From assembly GCA_025141015.1 (NCBI GenBank), contig CP081098.1, positions 1,308,501 to 1,372,500 of the forward strand: DNA of 64,000 nt, written 5' to 3'. The stretch comes from Rhodobacteraceae bacterium M382 (lineage in GTDB: Bacteria; Pseudomonadota; Alphaproteobacteria; Rhodobacterales; Rhodobacteraceae). Positions 53,989 through 62,484 of the stretch are shown here, in pieces (within the stretch, counting starts at the first letter, position 1; each line of letters starts with the position of its first letter). The notes under the pieces are model-generated. The model did no database searches. It worked only from the letters and a program-made list of their open reading frames with translations, and was not told the origin of the DNA. The translations under genes were made by a program, and so were the position numbers.

Positions 53989-54842
53989 GCCGCAACCCGC
54001 AGCAGGGTGTCGCGGGCGCGTGCGGCTTCGGCCTCGAGCACGGTCCAGGCGGGGACATCGGTGTCCCATTCCACCAACACCGGCTTGGGGCCAGAGCGCT
54101 CCAGGGTGTACTCCAGCAAGGTCCAGACCGGATCAACGACGGCGCGCCCATGGCTGTCAATCAACAGTGGATGCCCGTGATCGTCGGTGTCTTCGTCGTG
54201 CCCGCCCAAATGAAGCTCGCCGACCTGATCCAAATCAAAGGCGTCGATGTAGCCCTGGGGCGAAAAGTCCAGATTGGTGGCAGAGACAAAGACATTATTG
54301 ATGTCCAACAGCAGACCACAGCCGGTCCGGCGCACAATTTCGCGCAGGAAATCGGGCTCGGACCAGGTGCTTTCGTCAAAGGCGAGATAGCTGGAGGGGT
54401 TTTCCAGCAGCATCTGGCACCCAATTACGTCTTGCAGATGATTGATATGATCGGCCACACGGGACAGGGTTGTGTTGGTATAGGGCAGGGGCAACAGGTC
54501 GTTCAGGAATTGGCTGTCATGGGTCGACCAGGCCAGATGTTCGGAAAAGCTGGCGGGGTTCAGCCAATCGACCAGATGTTTCAGGCGGGCCAGATGGTCA
54601 GGGTCCAGATCCTCATCGCCGCCGATGGACAGCCCGACGCCGTGAACCGAAATCGGAAATCGTTCGGCGAGATGACGCAGTTGCGCCAGAGGGCGACCAC
54701 CATCCCCCATATAGTTTTCAGCGTGGATTTCCAGCCATCCAACCGCCCCCGGCGTGTCACAGATCTGGCCAAAATGCTGCGGCTTGTATCCCACGCCCGC
54801 TTTGGCTGGCAGTCTGTTGTGGCGGGGGGCAGCATCAAGCAT
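53985..54842 (-). CDS. bufB: DUF692 multinuclear iron oxidase (BufB/MbnB family)
   Basis: 285 residues from ATG 54842 (MLDAAPRHNRLPAKAGVGYK). It is a TIM-barrel enzyme with the conserved metal-site segments LEIHAENYMGDGG, SVHGVGLSIGGDE, SEHLAWS, LLENPSSYLAF, LLDINNVFVSA, ELHLGGHDEDTDDHG and VLVEWDTDVP. These enzymes use two or three iron ions to convert cysteine residues of ribosomal peptides into thiooxazole or oxazolone groups. The precursor is the gene just upstream. Confidence 0.93.
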   Translation of the reverse strand: MLDAAPRHNRLPAKAGVGYKPQHFGQICDTPGAVGWLEIHAENYMGDGGRPLAQLRHLAERFPISVHGVGLSIGGDEDLDPDHLARLKHLVDWLNPASFSEHLAWSTHDSQFLNDLLPLPYTNTTLSRVADHINHLQDVIGCQMLLENPSSYLAFDESTWSEPDFLREIVRRTGCGLLLDINNVFVSATNLDFSPQGYIDAFDLDQVGELHLGGHDEDTDDHGHPLLIDSHGRAVVDPVWTLLEYTLERSGPKPVLVEWDTDVPAWTVLEAEAARARDTLLRVAA

Positions 54843-54871
54843 GAGCACGCTCGTTATTTGGAAAGAACGGC

Positions 54872-54898
54872 GGGGGCCCAGAGAAAGGGCCCACCCCC
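54872..54898 (-). terminator. Hairpin between precursor and enzyme genes of the bufferin cluster
   Basis: GGGCCC and GGGGG/CCCCC arms around an AGAGAAA loop in the 78-bp gap. It probably reduces read-through, so the precursor peptide is made in excess over its modifying enzymes. Confidence 0.55.
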
Positions 54899-54920
54899 AA
54901 AGGTTTTGCACACTACGGAA

Positions 54921-55226
54921 TTATGCTGGCAGATCACGTTCCTGAGGTTCCAGAGACCCGGTGCGCGCGGTCCCGTCAGCCAAAGCAGGCAATTCGATAT
55001 TGGCGCAGGTGTTTACGTCGACCAATGTCCAGGCGTTGCCCTGATAATCAACGGTCGAAGTGCCCGCGCAGGTGGTGCCGGGGCCAGCCGCACAGTCATT
55101 CTGACCAGCCAGCGAAACGCCATAGCACTTTTCCTTTGCCTGCGCAGCGGCAGGGGTCGACAGGGCAGCGGTCAAAGCAGCAGCAACGGCACCGGCAACG
55201 GCCAAAGATTTGGTGGTGTTCGACAT
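54921..55226 (-). CDS. bufA1: DUF2282 precursor peptide (bufferin-type, BufA1)
   Basis: 101 residues from ATG 55226. Signal peptide [24 protein letters not shown], then the four-cysteine core [20 protein letters not shown] with a fourth cysteine in VDVNTC. This is the DUF2282 pattern, formerly annotated as integral membrane proteins and now known as substrates of DUF692 enzymes. The modified periplasmic peptide binds copper in studied species. Followed by bufB, bufC and doxX on the same strand. No sigma factor gene is adjacent. Confidence 0.92.
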   Translation of the reverse strand: MSNTTKSLAVAGAVAAALTAALSTPAAAQAKEKCYGVSLAGQNDCAAGPGTTCAGTSTVDYQGNAWTLVDVNTCANIELPALADGTARTGSLEPQERDLPA

Positions 55227-55402
55227 TTCAGTGATCCTCTTCTGACATGTTGTGTTTGGTATTCGGTTGATATGAGTAAAAGCTAAACGGTCCCGACCCG
55301 AGTTTGAATTCACGAGCCCGTGGGTAACACCTGTGTCAGCAAGTGTGACAAAGTATTGCGCCGTAAGGCGCTGAAAAAATAGCAAAAACAGCGGAGAAAT
55401 GC

Positions 55403-55430
55403 AAAACGGCCCGCCAGGGCGAGCCGTTTT
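55403..55430. terminator. Terminator downstream of thrS and upstream of bufA1
   Basis: Stem AAAACGGCCCGCC / GGCGAGCCGTTTT with one mismatch and a 2-nt loop. It lies 23 bp past the thrS stop. The minus strand gives CGGCTCGCC-CT-GGCGGGCCG-TTTTGC. A longer T-run is on the plus strand. It isolates bufA1 from thrS transcription. Confidence 0.82.
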
Positions 55431-55452
55431 TTTCGTCAAATCGGGAGAAATG

Positions 55453-57399
55453 TTACAGCAGATCGGGGGGCGTGGCTTCCCGTCCCAGCGCCTCTGTAAC
55501 ATTTACGAGGCTGTCCACACGGGTTTGTTTTTCACCCAGTCTCCGGATGCTGACGGTGCGTTCTTCGACTTCGCGGTGACCCACGGCCAGGATAACGGGC
55601 ACCTTGCCAACGGAATGTTCACGGACCTTATAGTTGATCTTTTCATTGCGAATATCGGCTTCGGCGCGCACGCCTGCAGCTTTCAGCTCGGCAACGACCT
55701 CGTGTACGTAGTCATCCGCTTCGGACGTGATCGAAGCCACGACAACCTGACGTGGTGCCAGCCAGAATGGCAGCTTGCCGGCGTGTTCCTCGATCAGGAT
55801 GCCGATGAAACGCTCAAACGAACCCAGCGTCGCGCGGTGCAGCATGACGGGGCGATGTTTGCTGCCGTCAGATCCGATATAGGTCGCATCCAGCCGCTCG
55901 GGCAGCACGAAATCAACCTGGAACGTGCCACACTGCCAATCGCGACCAATGGCGTCGGTCAGCACAAACTCCAGCTTGGGACCATAAAATGCCCCTTCGC
56001 CGGGGTTCAGTTCAGGTTCAATCCCAGCGGCGCGCGTGGCTGACAACAACGCTTGTTCAGCCTTGTCCCAAACCTCGTCCGAACCGGCACGGGTGTCCGG
56101 ACGATCCGAGAATTTGACCGAGAAATTTTCGAACCCGAGGTCTTTGTAAATCTTGGACAGAAACCGGATGAATTCGGCGGTTTCACCTTCGATCTGCTCT
56201 TCGGTAGAGAAAATATGCGCGTCGTCCTGGGTGAATCCACGCACCCGCATGATGCCGTGCAGCGCACCCGAAGGTTCATAGCGGTTGCACGAGCCAAATT
56301 CGGCCATGCGCAACGGCAGGTCGCGATAGGATTTCAGACCCTGTTTGAAGATTTCGACATGGCAGGGGCAGTTCATTGGTTTCAGCGCATTAACGGCCTT
56401 TTCCCGGGCGTGTTCCTCATCGACTTCGACGATGAACATGTTCTCCTGATATTTGTCCCAATGGCCCGAGGCCTCCCACAGCTTGCGGTCCACGACCTGC
56501 GGGGTGTTCACCTCGACGTAGCCGCCCTTGCGCTGCTGGCGGCGCATGTAATCCTGCAACTGCACATAGATCGACCAGCCATTGGGGTGCCAGAAGATCT
56601 GCCCGGGGGCTTCTTCCTGCATGTGGAACAGATCCATTTCGCGGCCCAGCTTGCGGTGGTCGCGTTTGGCGGCCTCTTCCAGCATGTGCAGGTGCGCTTT
56701 CAGCTTGTCTTTGGAGGTGAAGGCCACGCCATAGATCCGCTGCAACATGGCGCGGTTGGAATCGCCGCGCCAATAGGCACCGGCAATGGACATCAGCTTG
56801 AAGCAGTCGCCTTGAACCTGACCGGTGTGCTGCAGATGCGGACCGCGGCACAGATCCTGCCAATGCCCATGCCAATACATGCGCAGCGGCTCGTCGCCGG
56901 GGATCGCGTCGATCAGTTCGACTTTGTAGGGTTCGTTGTTGGCGGTGTAGAATTCAACGGCACGCTGACGATCCCAGACCTCGGTGGTCACTGGATCGCG
57001 CTTGTTGATGATCTCCTTCATCTTCTTTTCGATGGTGCCGAGATCTTCGGGGGTGAAGGGTTCGGCGCGGTCAAAGTCATAATACCAGCCGTTGTCGATC
57101 ACGGGGCCGATGGTGACTTTGGTTGCGGGCCAGATTTCCTGTACGGCACGGGCCATGATATGGGCCAGATCGTGGCGGATCAGTTCATTGGCCTGTTCTT
57201 CGTCCTTCATGGTGTGAAGCGCGATGGCGGCATCGGCGTGGATCGGCCATTGCAGGTCCCAATGTTTGCCGTCAACGGTGGCAGAAATTGCCTTTTTTGC
57301 CAGCGACGTCGAAATATCGGCCGCGACCTGCGCAGGGGTTACGCCTGCGTCATAGGATCGTGCATTGCCATCGGGAAAAGTAAGGGAGACTTGGGCCAT
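55453..57399 (-). CDS. thrS: Threonyl-tRNA synthetase
   Basis: 648 residues from ATG 57399 ([20 protein letters not shown]). The open frame to 57606 crosses an intergenic repeat, so the longer start is wrong. Domains: TGS, editing domain with [16 protein letters not shown], class II core ([56 protein letters not shown]) and anticodon domain ([22 protein letters not shown]). Normal length. Confidence 0.98.
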   Translation of the reverse strand: MAQVSLTFPDGNARSYDAGVTPAQVAADISTSLAKKAISATVDGKHWDLQWPIHADAAIALHTMKDEEQANELIRHDLAHIMARAVQEIWPATKVTIGPVIDNGWYYDFDRAEPFTPEDLGTIEKKMKEIINKRDPVTTEVWDRQRAVEFYTANNEPYKVELIDAIPGDEPLRMYWHGHWQDLCRGPHLQHTGQVQGDCFKLMSIAGAYWRGDSNRAMLQRIYGVAFTSKDKLKAHLHMLEEAAKRDHRKLGREMDLFHMQEEAPGQIFWHPNGWSIYVQLQDYMRRQQRKGGYVEVNTPQVVDRKLWEASGHWDKYQENMFIVEVDEEHAREKAVNALKPMNCPCHVEIFKQGLKSYRDLPLRMAEFGSCNRYEPSGALHGIMRVRGFTQDDAHIFSTEEQIEGETAEFIRFLSKIYKDLGFENFSVKFSDRPDTRAGSDEVWDKAEQALLSATRAAGIEPELNPGEGAFYGPKLEFVLTDAIGRDWQCGTFQVDFVLPERLDATYIGSDGSKHRPVMLHRATLGSFERFIGILIEEHAGKLPFWLAPRQVVVASITSEADDYVHEVVAELKAAGVRAEADIRNEKINYKVREHSVGKVPVILAVGHREVEERTVSIRRLGEKQTRVDSLVNVTEALGREATPPDLL

Positions 57400-57540
57400 C
57401 TGTCGGCTCTCCTCGTCGGTTTGGCGCCCACTGAACGCCCGGTTGCGGGTTATATGTGTCGCTGATTTGGCAGCACCTTGGGGTGGTGTCAAGACCAGTG
57501 TCTGGGAGAGTATTGGCCCCTGTGGCACGTTCGGCGCAGG

Positions 57541-57590
57541 CTGGGGGCGCTGCCCCCAGACCCCCGGGATATTTTTGGCCAGATGAAGGA
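57541..57590 (+). repeat. Dispersed intergenic repeat, copy 4
   Basis: Perfect hairpin CTGGGGGC-GCT-GCCCCCAG (57541-57559), then ACCCCCGGGATATTTTTGGC and an AGATGAAGGAGGG tail. It lies in the 228-bp gap between divergent thrS and the small gene at 57628; I see nothing else there besides the presumed promoters. Confidence 0.75.
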
Positions 57591-57627
57591 GGGATCCCTG
57601 CGACATTCCTGATCAATCCAAGAAAAC

Positions 57628-57966
57628 GTGACTGCAATTACAGATGACGCGGTTATCATTGCTGGAACGGCATCGATGGGTTGTCGTGCCATGCCAATGA
57701 GACTGAACAGGGAGAACAAGCCAGTGGTTGAATTCAATAAGAGTTTTGAGTTGACTGTCGAGGATGTAGAGCTGATCGAAATGGCGCTGCGCAAGACCAT
57801 GTCCATTCTTTCGCGCCCCGATTTGGACGCAACCTTGTCGGCAGCCGACGGCTCGGGCCTTGCTGATCCCCAGGAAACTCTGCGCGAGATCTCGGATCTA
57901 TTGGGGCGCATGCACAATCAAAAGAACTTTTTCCGCCCCCGCAACGACGTCTATGTCGGTGGCTGA
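57628..57966 (+). CDS. Small protein of unknown function
   Basis: Up to 112 residues; GTG 57628, ATG 57676 and ATG 57697 are all possible starts, none with a strong ribosome site. The conserved-looking part is the last 89 residues: MRLNRENKPVVEFNKSFELT, then VEDVELIEMALRKTMSIL and LREISDLLGRMHNQKNFFRP. Acidic-helical, no membrane segment. Family not recognised. Confidence 0.65.
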   Translation: MTAITDDAVIIAGTASMGCRAMPMRLNRENKPVVEFNKSFELTVEDVELIEMALRKTMSILSRPDLDATLSAADGSGLADPQETLREISDLLGRMHNQKNFFRPRNDVYVGG

Positions 57967-58040
57967 CAGGGCTTGCGGTTCGCCTGCGCTTTGGGTTCAG
58001 TGTTGGTCAAATCAAATCGACAAAGCCGGAAGGAACGGGC

Positions 58041-58790
58041 ATGGGGCAAACTGCATTTCTGGACACCGCGCAGGGGCGGCGGCTGGCCTATCACAAGAGT
58101 GAGGGACGGGGCCCAACCATCGTGTTTCTGGGTGGGCTGAAGTCGGACATGGAAGGCACCAAGGCCGTGCACCTGGAAGCCTGGGCCCAAGCGCAGGGCC
58201 GCGCTTTCCTGCGGTTTGATTACTCGGGGCACGGGGAGAGTTCGCATACGTTCGAAGAAACCTGTATCGGGGATTGGCACGAGGATACCCTGGAGGTCAT
58301 CGACCGTTTGTGCGATGGGCCGATCGTAGCAGTCGGATCATCCATGGGTGGTTGGCAGGCGTTGTTGCTGGCGCGGGCGCGGGCTGGTCGGATACATGGC
58401 ATGGTGACAATTGCCGCGGCACCGGATTTCACCGAGGACGGGTATGTCGCCAGCTTCACGGACCTGCAGAAACAGACGTTGAACACTGTCGGCCAGATCG
58501 AATTGCCGTCTGATTACATGGAGCCGTATATCATTACGAAACGCTTGATCGAAGACGGACGCGCCCGTTTGGTTCTGCGTGATCCATTGGAATTGCCGTT
58601 TCCGGTGCGCTGCCTGCAGGGGACGGCAGATACGGCCGTTACGACTGACACTGCCCTGCGCCTGTTGGAACACGCCACCTGTGATGACATGCGTCTGTTG
58701 CTGGTCAAGGATGCGGATCACCGGTTTTCGGACGGCCCGTGTCTGGGTCTGATCGAGCAGGCGGTTTCTGAAGTGTTGGGGGCGGTTTGA
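58041..58790 (+). CDS. Alpha/beta hydrolase
   Basis: 249 residues. Oxyanion stretch IVFLGGLKSDMEG, nucleophile elbow VGSSMGGWQALL, acid in QGTADTAV and histidine in VKDADHRFSD. It resembles the palmitoyl-protein-thioesterase ABHD10/carboxylesterase-like group. Substrate unknown. GGAAGGAACGGGC precedes the ATG, and its stop overlaps the next TTG start. Confidence 0.9.
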   Translation: MGQTAFLDTAQGRRLAYHKSEGRGPTIVFLGGLKSDMEGTKAVHLEAWAQAQGRAFLRFDYSGHGESSHTFEETCIGDWHEDTLEVIDRLCDGPIVAVGSSMGGWQALLLARARAGRIHGMVTIAAAPDFTEDGYVASFTDLQKQTLNTVGQIELPSDYMEPYIITKRLIEDGRARLVLRDPLELPFPVRCLQGTADTAVTTDTALRLLEHATCDDMRLLLVKDADHRFSDGPCLGLIEQAVSEVLGAV

Positions 58791-59224
58791 GCGTGATGCA
58801 ACAGCGTGTCAGCCTGATCACCATCGGTGTCCCGGACATGGCGCAGGCGGCGGCGTTTTATGAGGCGCTGGGCTGGCGGCGGACCGACAGCCCTGACGGG
58901 GTAATTGCCTTTGATCTGATCGGTCAGACACTGGGACTGTATCCGTTGGATGCCCTGGCCGAAGACATCGGTGTGCCGGTCGGTACATTGGGACAGGGCG
59001 CGTTGACGTTGGCCCATAATGTGCGCGCCAAGGCCGAGGTTGATCAATTGATGCAAGCCGCCGAGCGGGCCGGGGCCGAGATCCTGAAACCAGCGGCGGA
59101 TGTGTTTTGGGGTGGTTATCACGGCTATTTCCGGGCGGTTGGTGGTGCCATCTGGGAGGTGGCGTTCAATCCGTTTTCCCCATTGTCGCCGGATGGTGCA
59201 TTCCGCTGGAACGGGTACGGCTGA
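58787..59224 (+). CDS. VOC (glyoxalase/extradiol dioxygenase fold) family protein
   Basis: 145 residues from TTG 58787, or 142 from ATG 58796; the former overlaps the hydrolase stop. VSLITIGVPDMAQAAAFYEALGWRR and AEILKPAADVFWGGYHGYFRAVGGAIWEVAFNP are typical paired beta-alpha-beta-beta-beta modules. Reaction unassigned. It overlaps the following gene by one base (TGATG). Confidence 0.88.
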   Translation: MSVMQQRVSLITIGVPDMAQAAAFYEALGWRRTDSPDGVIAFDLIGQTLGLYPLDALAEDIGVPVGTLGQGALTLAHNVRAKAEVDQLMQAAERAGAEILKPAADVFWGGYHGYFRAVGGAIWEVAFNPFSPLSPDGAFRWNGYG

Positions 59225-59856
59225 TGCGGCGGCCGGGCAGCATGTGGAGCGTCGAGACGCTGGGCAGGGTTCGGCTTTCCAAATATTTCTACATGCGTGA
59301 TTTTCTCTATTCCGAAATCGCCAATTTTCATGCCCGCCAGAACATTCCCGACAATCCCGATCTGGCCATTGAAACCGGCCGGGAGTTTTGCGAGACGCTT
59401 CTGGATCCGCTGGAGGAGACATTTGGCCGGGTGGCAGTCCGGTCCGGATACAGATCACCTGCGTTGAACAGGTTTGGCAATGAAAACAAACTGAACTGTG
59501 CCCGCAATGACCATCCGCTGGAATGTCATATCTGGGACCGGGGCACCGGGGCGGATCGCATTGCCGGGGCGTCGGTTGTGATCCCGTGGTTTGCCGATCA
59601 ATACGATCGCGGACGGGATTGGCGTGACCTGGCATGGTGGATGCACGACCACCTGCCATACTCTGAAATCTGGTTCTTTCCCAAACTCTGTGCGTTCAAT
59701 CTGGTTTGGCGTCCTGAACCGCTGCGTCGCATCGACAGTTACATTGCACCACGTGGCAGCCTGCTCCGCGCCGGAGATATCCCGAATGAGCCCCTGACCC
59801 AGCGTCAGTCACGATATGAGGATTTCCCGGCGTTCTGTGGCATAGCTTATCCCTGA
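59224..59856 (+). CDS. Conserved protein resembling M15-type peptidase fold
   Basis: 210 residues starting MRRPGSMWSVETLGRVRLSKYF. EETFGRVAVRSGYRSPALNRFGNEN resembles the N-terminal segment of M15 (D-Ala-D-Ala carboxypeptidase-like) proteins. HPLECHIWDRG has a histidine, but the classical HxxGxAxD motif is not seen. Probable non-canonical or inactive relative. Coupled to the VOC gene. Confidence 0.65.
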   Translation: MRRPGSMWSVETLGRVRLSKYFYMRDFLYSEIANFHARQNIPDNPDLAIETGREFCETLLDPLEETFGRVAVRSGYRSPALNRFGNENKLNCARNDHPLECHIWDRGTGADRIAGASVVIPWFADQYDRGRDWRDLAWWMHDHLPYSEIWFFPKLCAFNLVWRPEPLRRIDSYIAPRGSLLRAGDIPNEPLTQRQSRYEDFPAFCGIAYP

Positions 59857-59930
59857 GACCCCTTGCTGAGATGTGGTGAAAGCCGCACAATGGGACCATT
59901 CGGGCAGCTACTCATTTTAGAGGCAAGTCA

Positions 59931-60641
59931 ATGATCGAACCTTTGGTTCTCGTTCCGGGCATGATGTGCGACGCCCGGATATTTGCGCATCAAATTCTGC
60001 ACCTTTCGCGCGATCGGGCGGTCATGGTTGCACCGATTACGCAGGGTGAAACGATTGATGACATTGCCATGTCGTTGCTGGGCCAATTGCCAGAGCGCTT
60101 TGCGTTGTGCGGGCTGAGCATGGGCGGCATTGTCGCGATGGAACTGCTGCGGCGGCTCCCGGAGCGAATAACCCGCCTTTGCCTTATGGGGACCAGTCCG
60201 CTGGCGGAAACGCCGGGCGAGGCCGCCGCGCGCGAACCGATGCTGGTGCGGGTACAGGCCGGACAATTGGCCGATGTAATGCGCGAGACGATGCGGCCCG
60301 AGTTTCTGGCACCTGGCCCGCAACGGATGGAGGTGCTGAATCGGTTCTGGCAAATGGGCGAAGAATTGGGCAGCGACCTGTATCTGCGCCAATCCAGGGC
60401 CTTGCAGCGACGCAAGGACCAGCAGGCCACGTTGCGCAAATCGCGGGTGCCAACGTTGATCCTGTGCGGAGATCACGACGCAATGGTGCCGGTGCGTCGG
60501 CATGAATTCATGTCCGAACTGATGCCCAACGCCCGGTTGCATGTGCTGGAAAATGCAGGTCACCTGCCTGTGGTGGAAACGCCCGAAACGGTGACGCAGG
60601 TTTTGGGGCAATGGTTGTCCATGCCAACAGGCACGGTATGA
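59931..60641 (+). CDS. Alpha/beta hydrolase
   Basis: 236 residues. Nucleophile elbow CGLSMGGIVAMELLRR, acid in LILCGDHDAMVP, histidine in ENAGHLPVVETPE. A small esterase/peroxidase-like hydrolase without signal peptide. The ATG of the next gene overlaps its stop (ATGA). Confidence 0.9.
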   Translation: MIEPLVLVPGMMCDARIFAHQILHLSRDRAVMVAPITQGETIDDIAMSLLGQLPERFALCGLSMGGIVAMELLRRLPERITRLCLMGTSPLAETPGEAAAREPMLVRVQAGQLADVMRETMRPEFLAPGPQRMEVLNRFWQMGEELGSDLYLRQSRALQRRKDQQATLRKSRVPTLILCGDHDAMVPVRRHEFMSELMPNARLHVLENAGHLPVVETPETVTQVLGQWLSMPTGTV

Positions 60642-61822
60642 CGGACCGCTCCTTGAGGTTGTTGATGGTTGCCCCGGCCCCGGTCATCCCGGTTCACGAC
60701 GGGATGACATTGGATGCAAAATTCGTCGAGGGCATGCGGCTGCAGTCGGACCTCTGGCCAGGCCAATTCGATTGTATTCTGCGCCGCGGCGCGCGCAGCA
60801 TTCCATTTGGAGCCCGGGTGATCAACCCTGCACAGGAGACATTTGGCCTGCATGTCTTGGAAGAAGACGAGCGCCTGACACAAGCCCATTTCGAAGGCTA
60901 TGATCTGGTGATGTGCAGCGCTGATGACGACCGGAACCTGGGGTTGGCCCCACTGGTGCAGGCTGCGGGGGCGCGGCTGGTTGTAACGCTTGAATATACG
61001 TTGGAAACGCGATTGAAGATCCTGTTTCTGACACCGGGGCGCAGCCTGCCCAGACGCTGTATATCCGCCCTGCGTCTGATGGCGCGGGAACTGCGTCGAC
61101 GCCGGTTCATGGCCTCTGCGCAGGGGTTGCAGGCAAATGGATATCCGGCGCATTCCCTGTGCAGGAAAAGTGATCCGGATGCTTTGTTGTATCTGGACAA
61201 TCGGATGTCTCCGGGCCTGTTTGCAACCAAGACCGAAATGGACGCACGATGCGACAGGCTCCTGTCCGCTGCGCCCGTGCGGCTGGTCTATACTGGCCGG
61301 CTGGAGCCAATGAAGGGCGCGCAGGATCTGATACCCGTCGCGCGGGCGCTGTCCCAAAGGGGCGTGACGTATTCGCTGGATATTTTTGGCGCGGGCCAGC
61401 TGAGGGATGAAATAGCCAACCAGATTGAGGCGGGTAGTCTTGCGCCGCAGGTGCGGCTACACGAACCGCTGGATTTCGAAACGGAACTGGTGCCGCATCT
61501 GCGCCAGAACGCGGATATTTTTCTGTGTTGTCACAAGCAATCTGATCCGTCCTGCACCTATATCGAAAACATGGGGTGCGGGCTTGCCGTTGTCGGCTAT
61601 GAAAATCGGATGTGGTCTGCTTTGGCCGGCGCATCAATCGCAGGGTGGACCAGTCCGGCGGGACGGCCGCAGGAATTGGCCGACGCTGTGGCCCAGGCCG
61701 CTGGAAACCGCGTGCAGCTGGCCGAGCGTTGCCGCAATGCGCTTGCGTTTGCACAGGCGCATGATTTCCGTGCCGAAAGCCGCAAGCGTATGGAACATCT
61801 TGCAAAGGTGGCTGAAGGGTAG
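60638..61822 (+). CDS. GT4-like glycosyltransferase
   Basis: 394 residues from ATG 60638. The C-terminal Rossmann half has RLVYTGRLEPMKGAQDLIPVARAL, DIFGAGQLRDEI and the sugar-nucleotide EX7E-like region DPSCTYIENMGCGLAVVGYENRMWSAL. The N-terminal half is more divergent. It should add sugar to a lipid or glycan; substrate unknown. No other polysaccharide genes are nearby. Confidence 0.85.
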   Translation: MTDRSLRLLMVAPAPVIPVHDGMTLDAKFVEGMRLQSDLWPGQFDCILRRGARSIPFGARVINPAQETFGLHVLEEDERLTQAHFEGYDLVMCSADDDRNLGLAPLVQAAGARLVVTLEYTLETRLKILFLTPGRSLPRRCISALRLMARELRRRRFMASAQGLQANGYPAHSLCRKSDPDALLYLDNRMSPGLFATKTEMDARCDRLLSAAPVRLVYTGRLEPMKGAQDLIPVARALSQRGVTYSLDIFGAGQLRDEIANQIEAGSLAPQVRLHEPLDFETELVPHLRQNADIFLCCHKQSDPSCTYIENMGCGLAVVGYENRMWSALAGASIAGWTSPAGRPQELADAVAQAAGNRVQLAERCRNALAFAQAHDFRAESRKRMEHLAKVAEG

Positions 61823-61900
61823 GCCAGACCTGCGCCCCGTTTTGGGAGGGGGGACGTTGCACGACGGAAGCCAGCTGTTGGTGGAGTTATGGCTGATCGC

Positions 61901-62482
61901 TCACCGATAGAGCGCGGCACGTTCTTCACGGGTCGGGATCTTCGCTTTGGCAACGGGTTTGCCGGTCTCCACGTCAAAAAATGGTGTGTTGCGCCAACGT
62001 CCGGACATCCAGGCAGAGAGGAACCGCGAAAACATACGCCAGACCATCCGCCCTGCGCCCTTGTGCCGTTTTTTGCCGTCCGATGTCACAATGAACCCCT
62101 GTGCCTGCACTGGGCCCAGGCGTTCAGGCGCAGCGAACCTGGCCACGGGGATACCAACAAAGGGAAGTTTGTGAGTTTTCAACGTGTTGCCGATGGGCGT
62201 ATTGCAGCAGGTGGCATACCATCGAAACAACCCATTGGGGCCCAACCGCATCAGGCCCAGCTTGTCCTGGCCCCGCAGGAAGGTCAGGCGGTCCGGTGCA
62301 GTTTGAAACAGGGCGACAGGTCCGGGTGCCGGATCGGGTTGATCAAAAAACAGCTCACCCGCGCGGCAATCAGGACAAAAACAGGCAATATGCGCGCCGT
62401 CTCTCAGGGCAGTGATATCGACAACGCCCCGAACTTCCCCGCAGGTGCAGGAAAAGTTCAGAGGGACGTTATCCAGGGCCAC
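61901..62482 (-). CDS. DUF6151 family zinc-binding protein
   Basis: 193 residues. FSCTCGEVRGVV (CxC) and ACFCPDCRAGELFF (CxCxxC) form metal sites like those of the GFA (glutathione-dependent formaldehyde-activating) fold, and YATCCNTPIGNTL continues the pattern. The C-terminus is basic. Function unknown. 2 bp downstream of phaZ on the same strand. Confidence 0.85.
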   Translation of the reverse strand: MALDNVPLNFSCTCGEVRGVVDITALRDGAHIACFCPDCRAGELFFDQPDPAPGPVALFQTAPDRLTFLRGQDKLGLMRLGPNGLFRWYATCCNTPIGNTLKTHKLPFVGIPVARFAAPERLGPVQAQGFIVTSDGKKRHKGAGRMVWRMFSRFLSAWMSGRWRNTPFFDVETGKPVAKAKIPTREERAALYR

Positions 62483-62484
62483 GA

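Noticed and set aside
56053-57465. 470-codon plus-strand frame
   Set aside because: Entirely opposite thrS, whose class II synthetase motifs are complete.
57400-57627. tRNA or riboswitch in the thrS leader
   Set aside because: No cloverleaf or known riboswitch core was seen; the gap is mostly the dispersed repeat.
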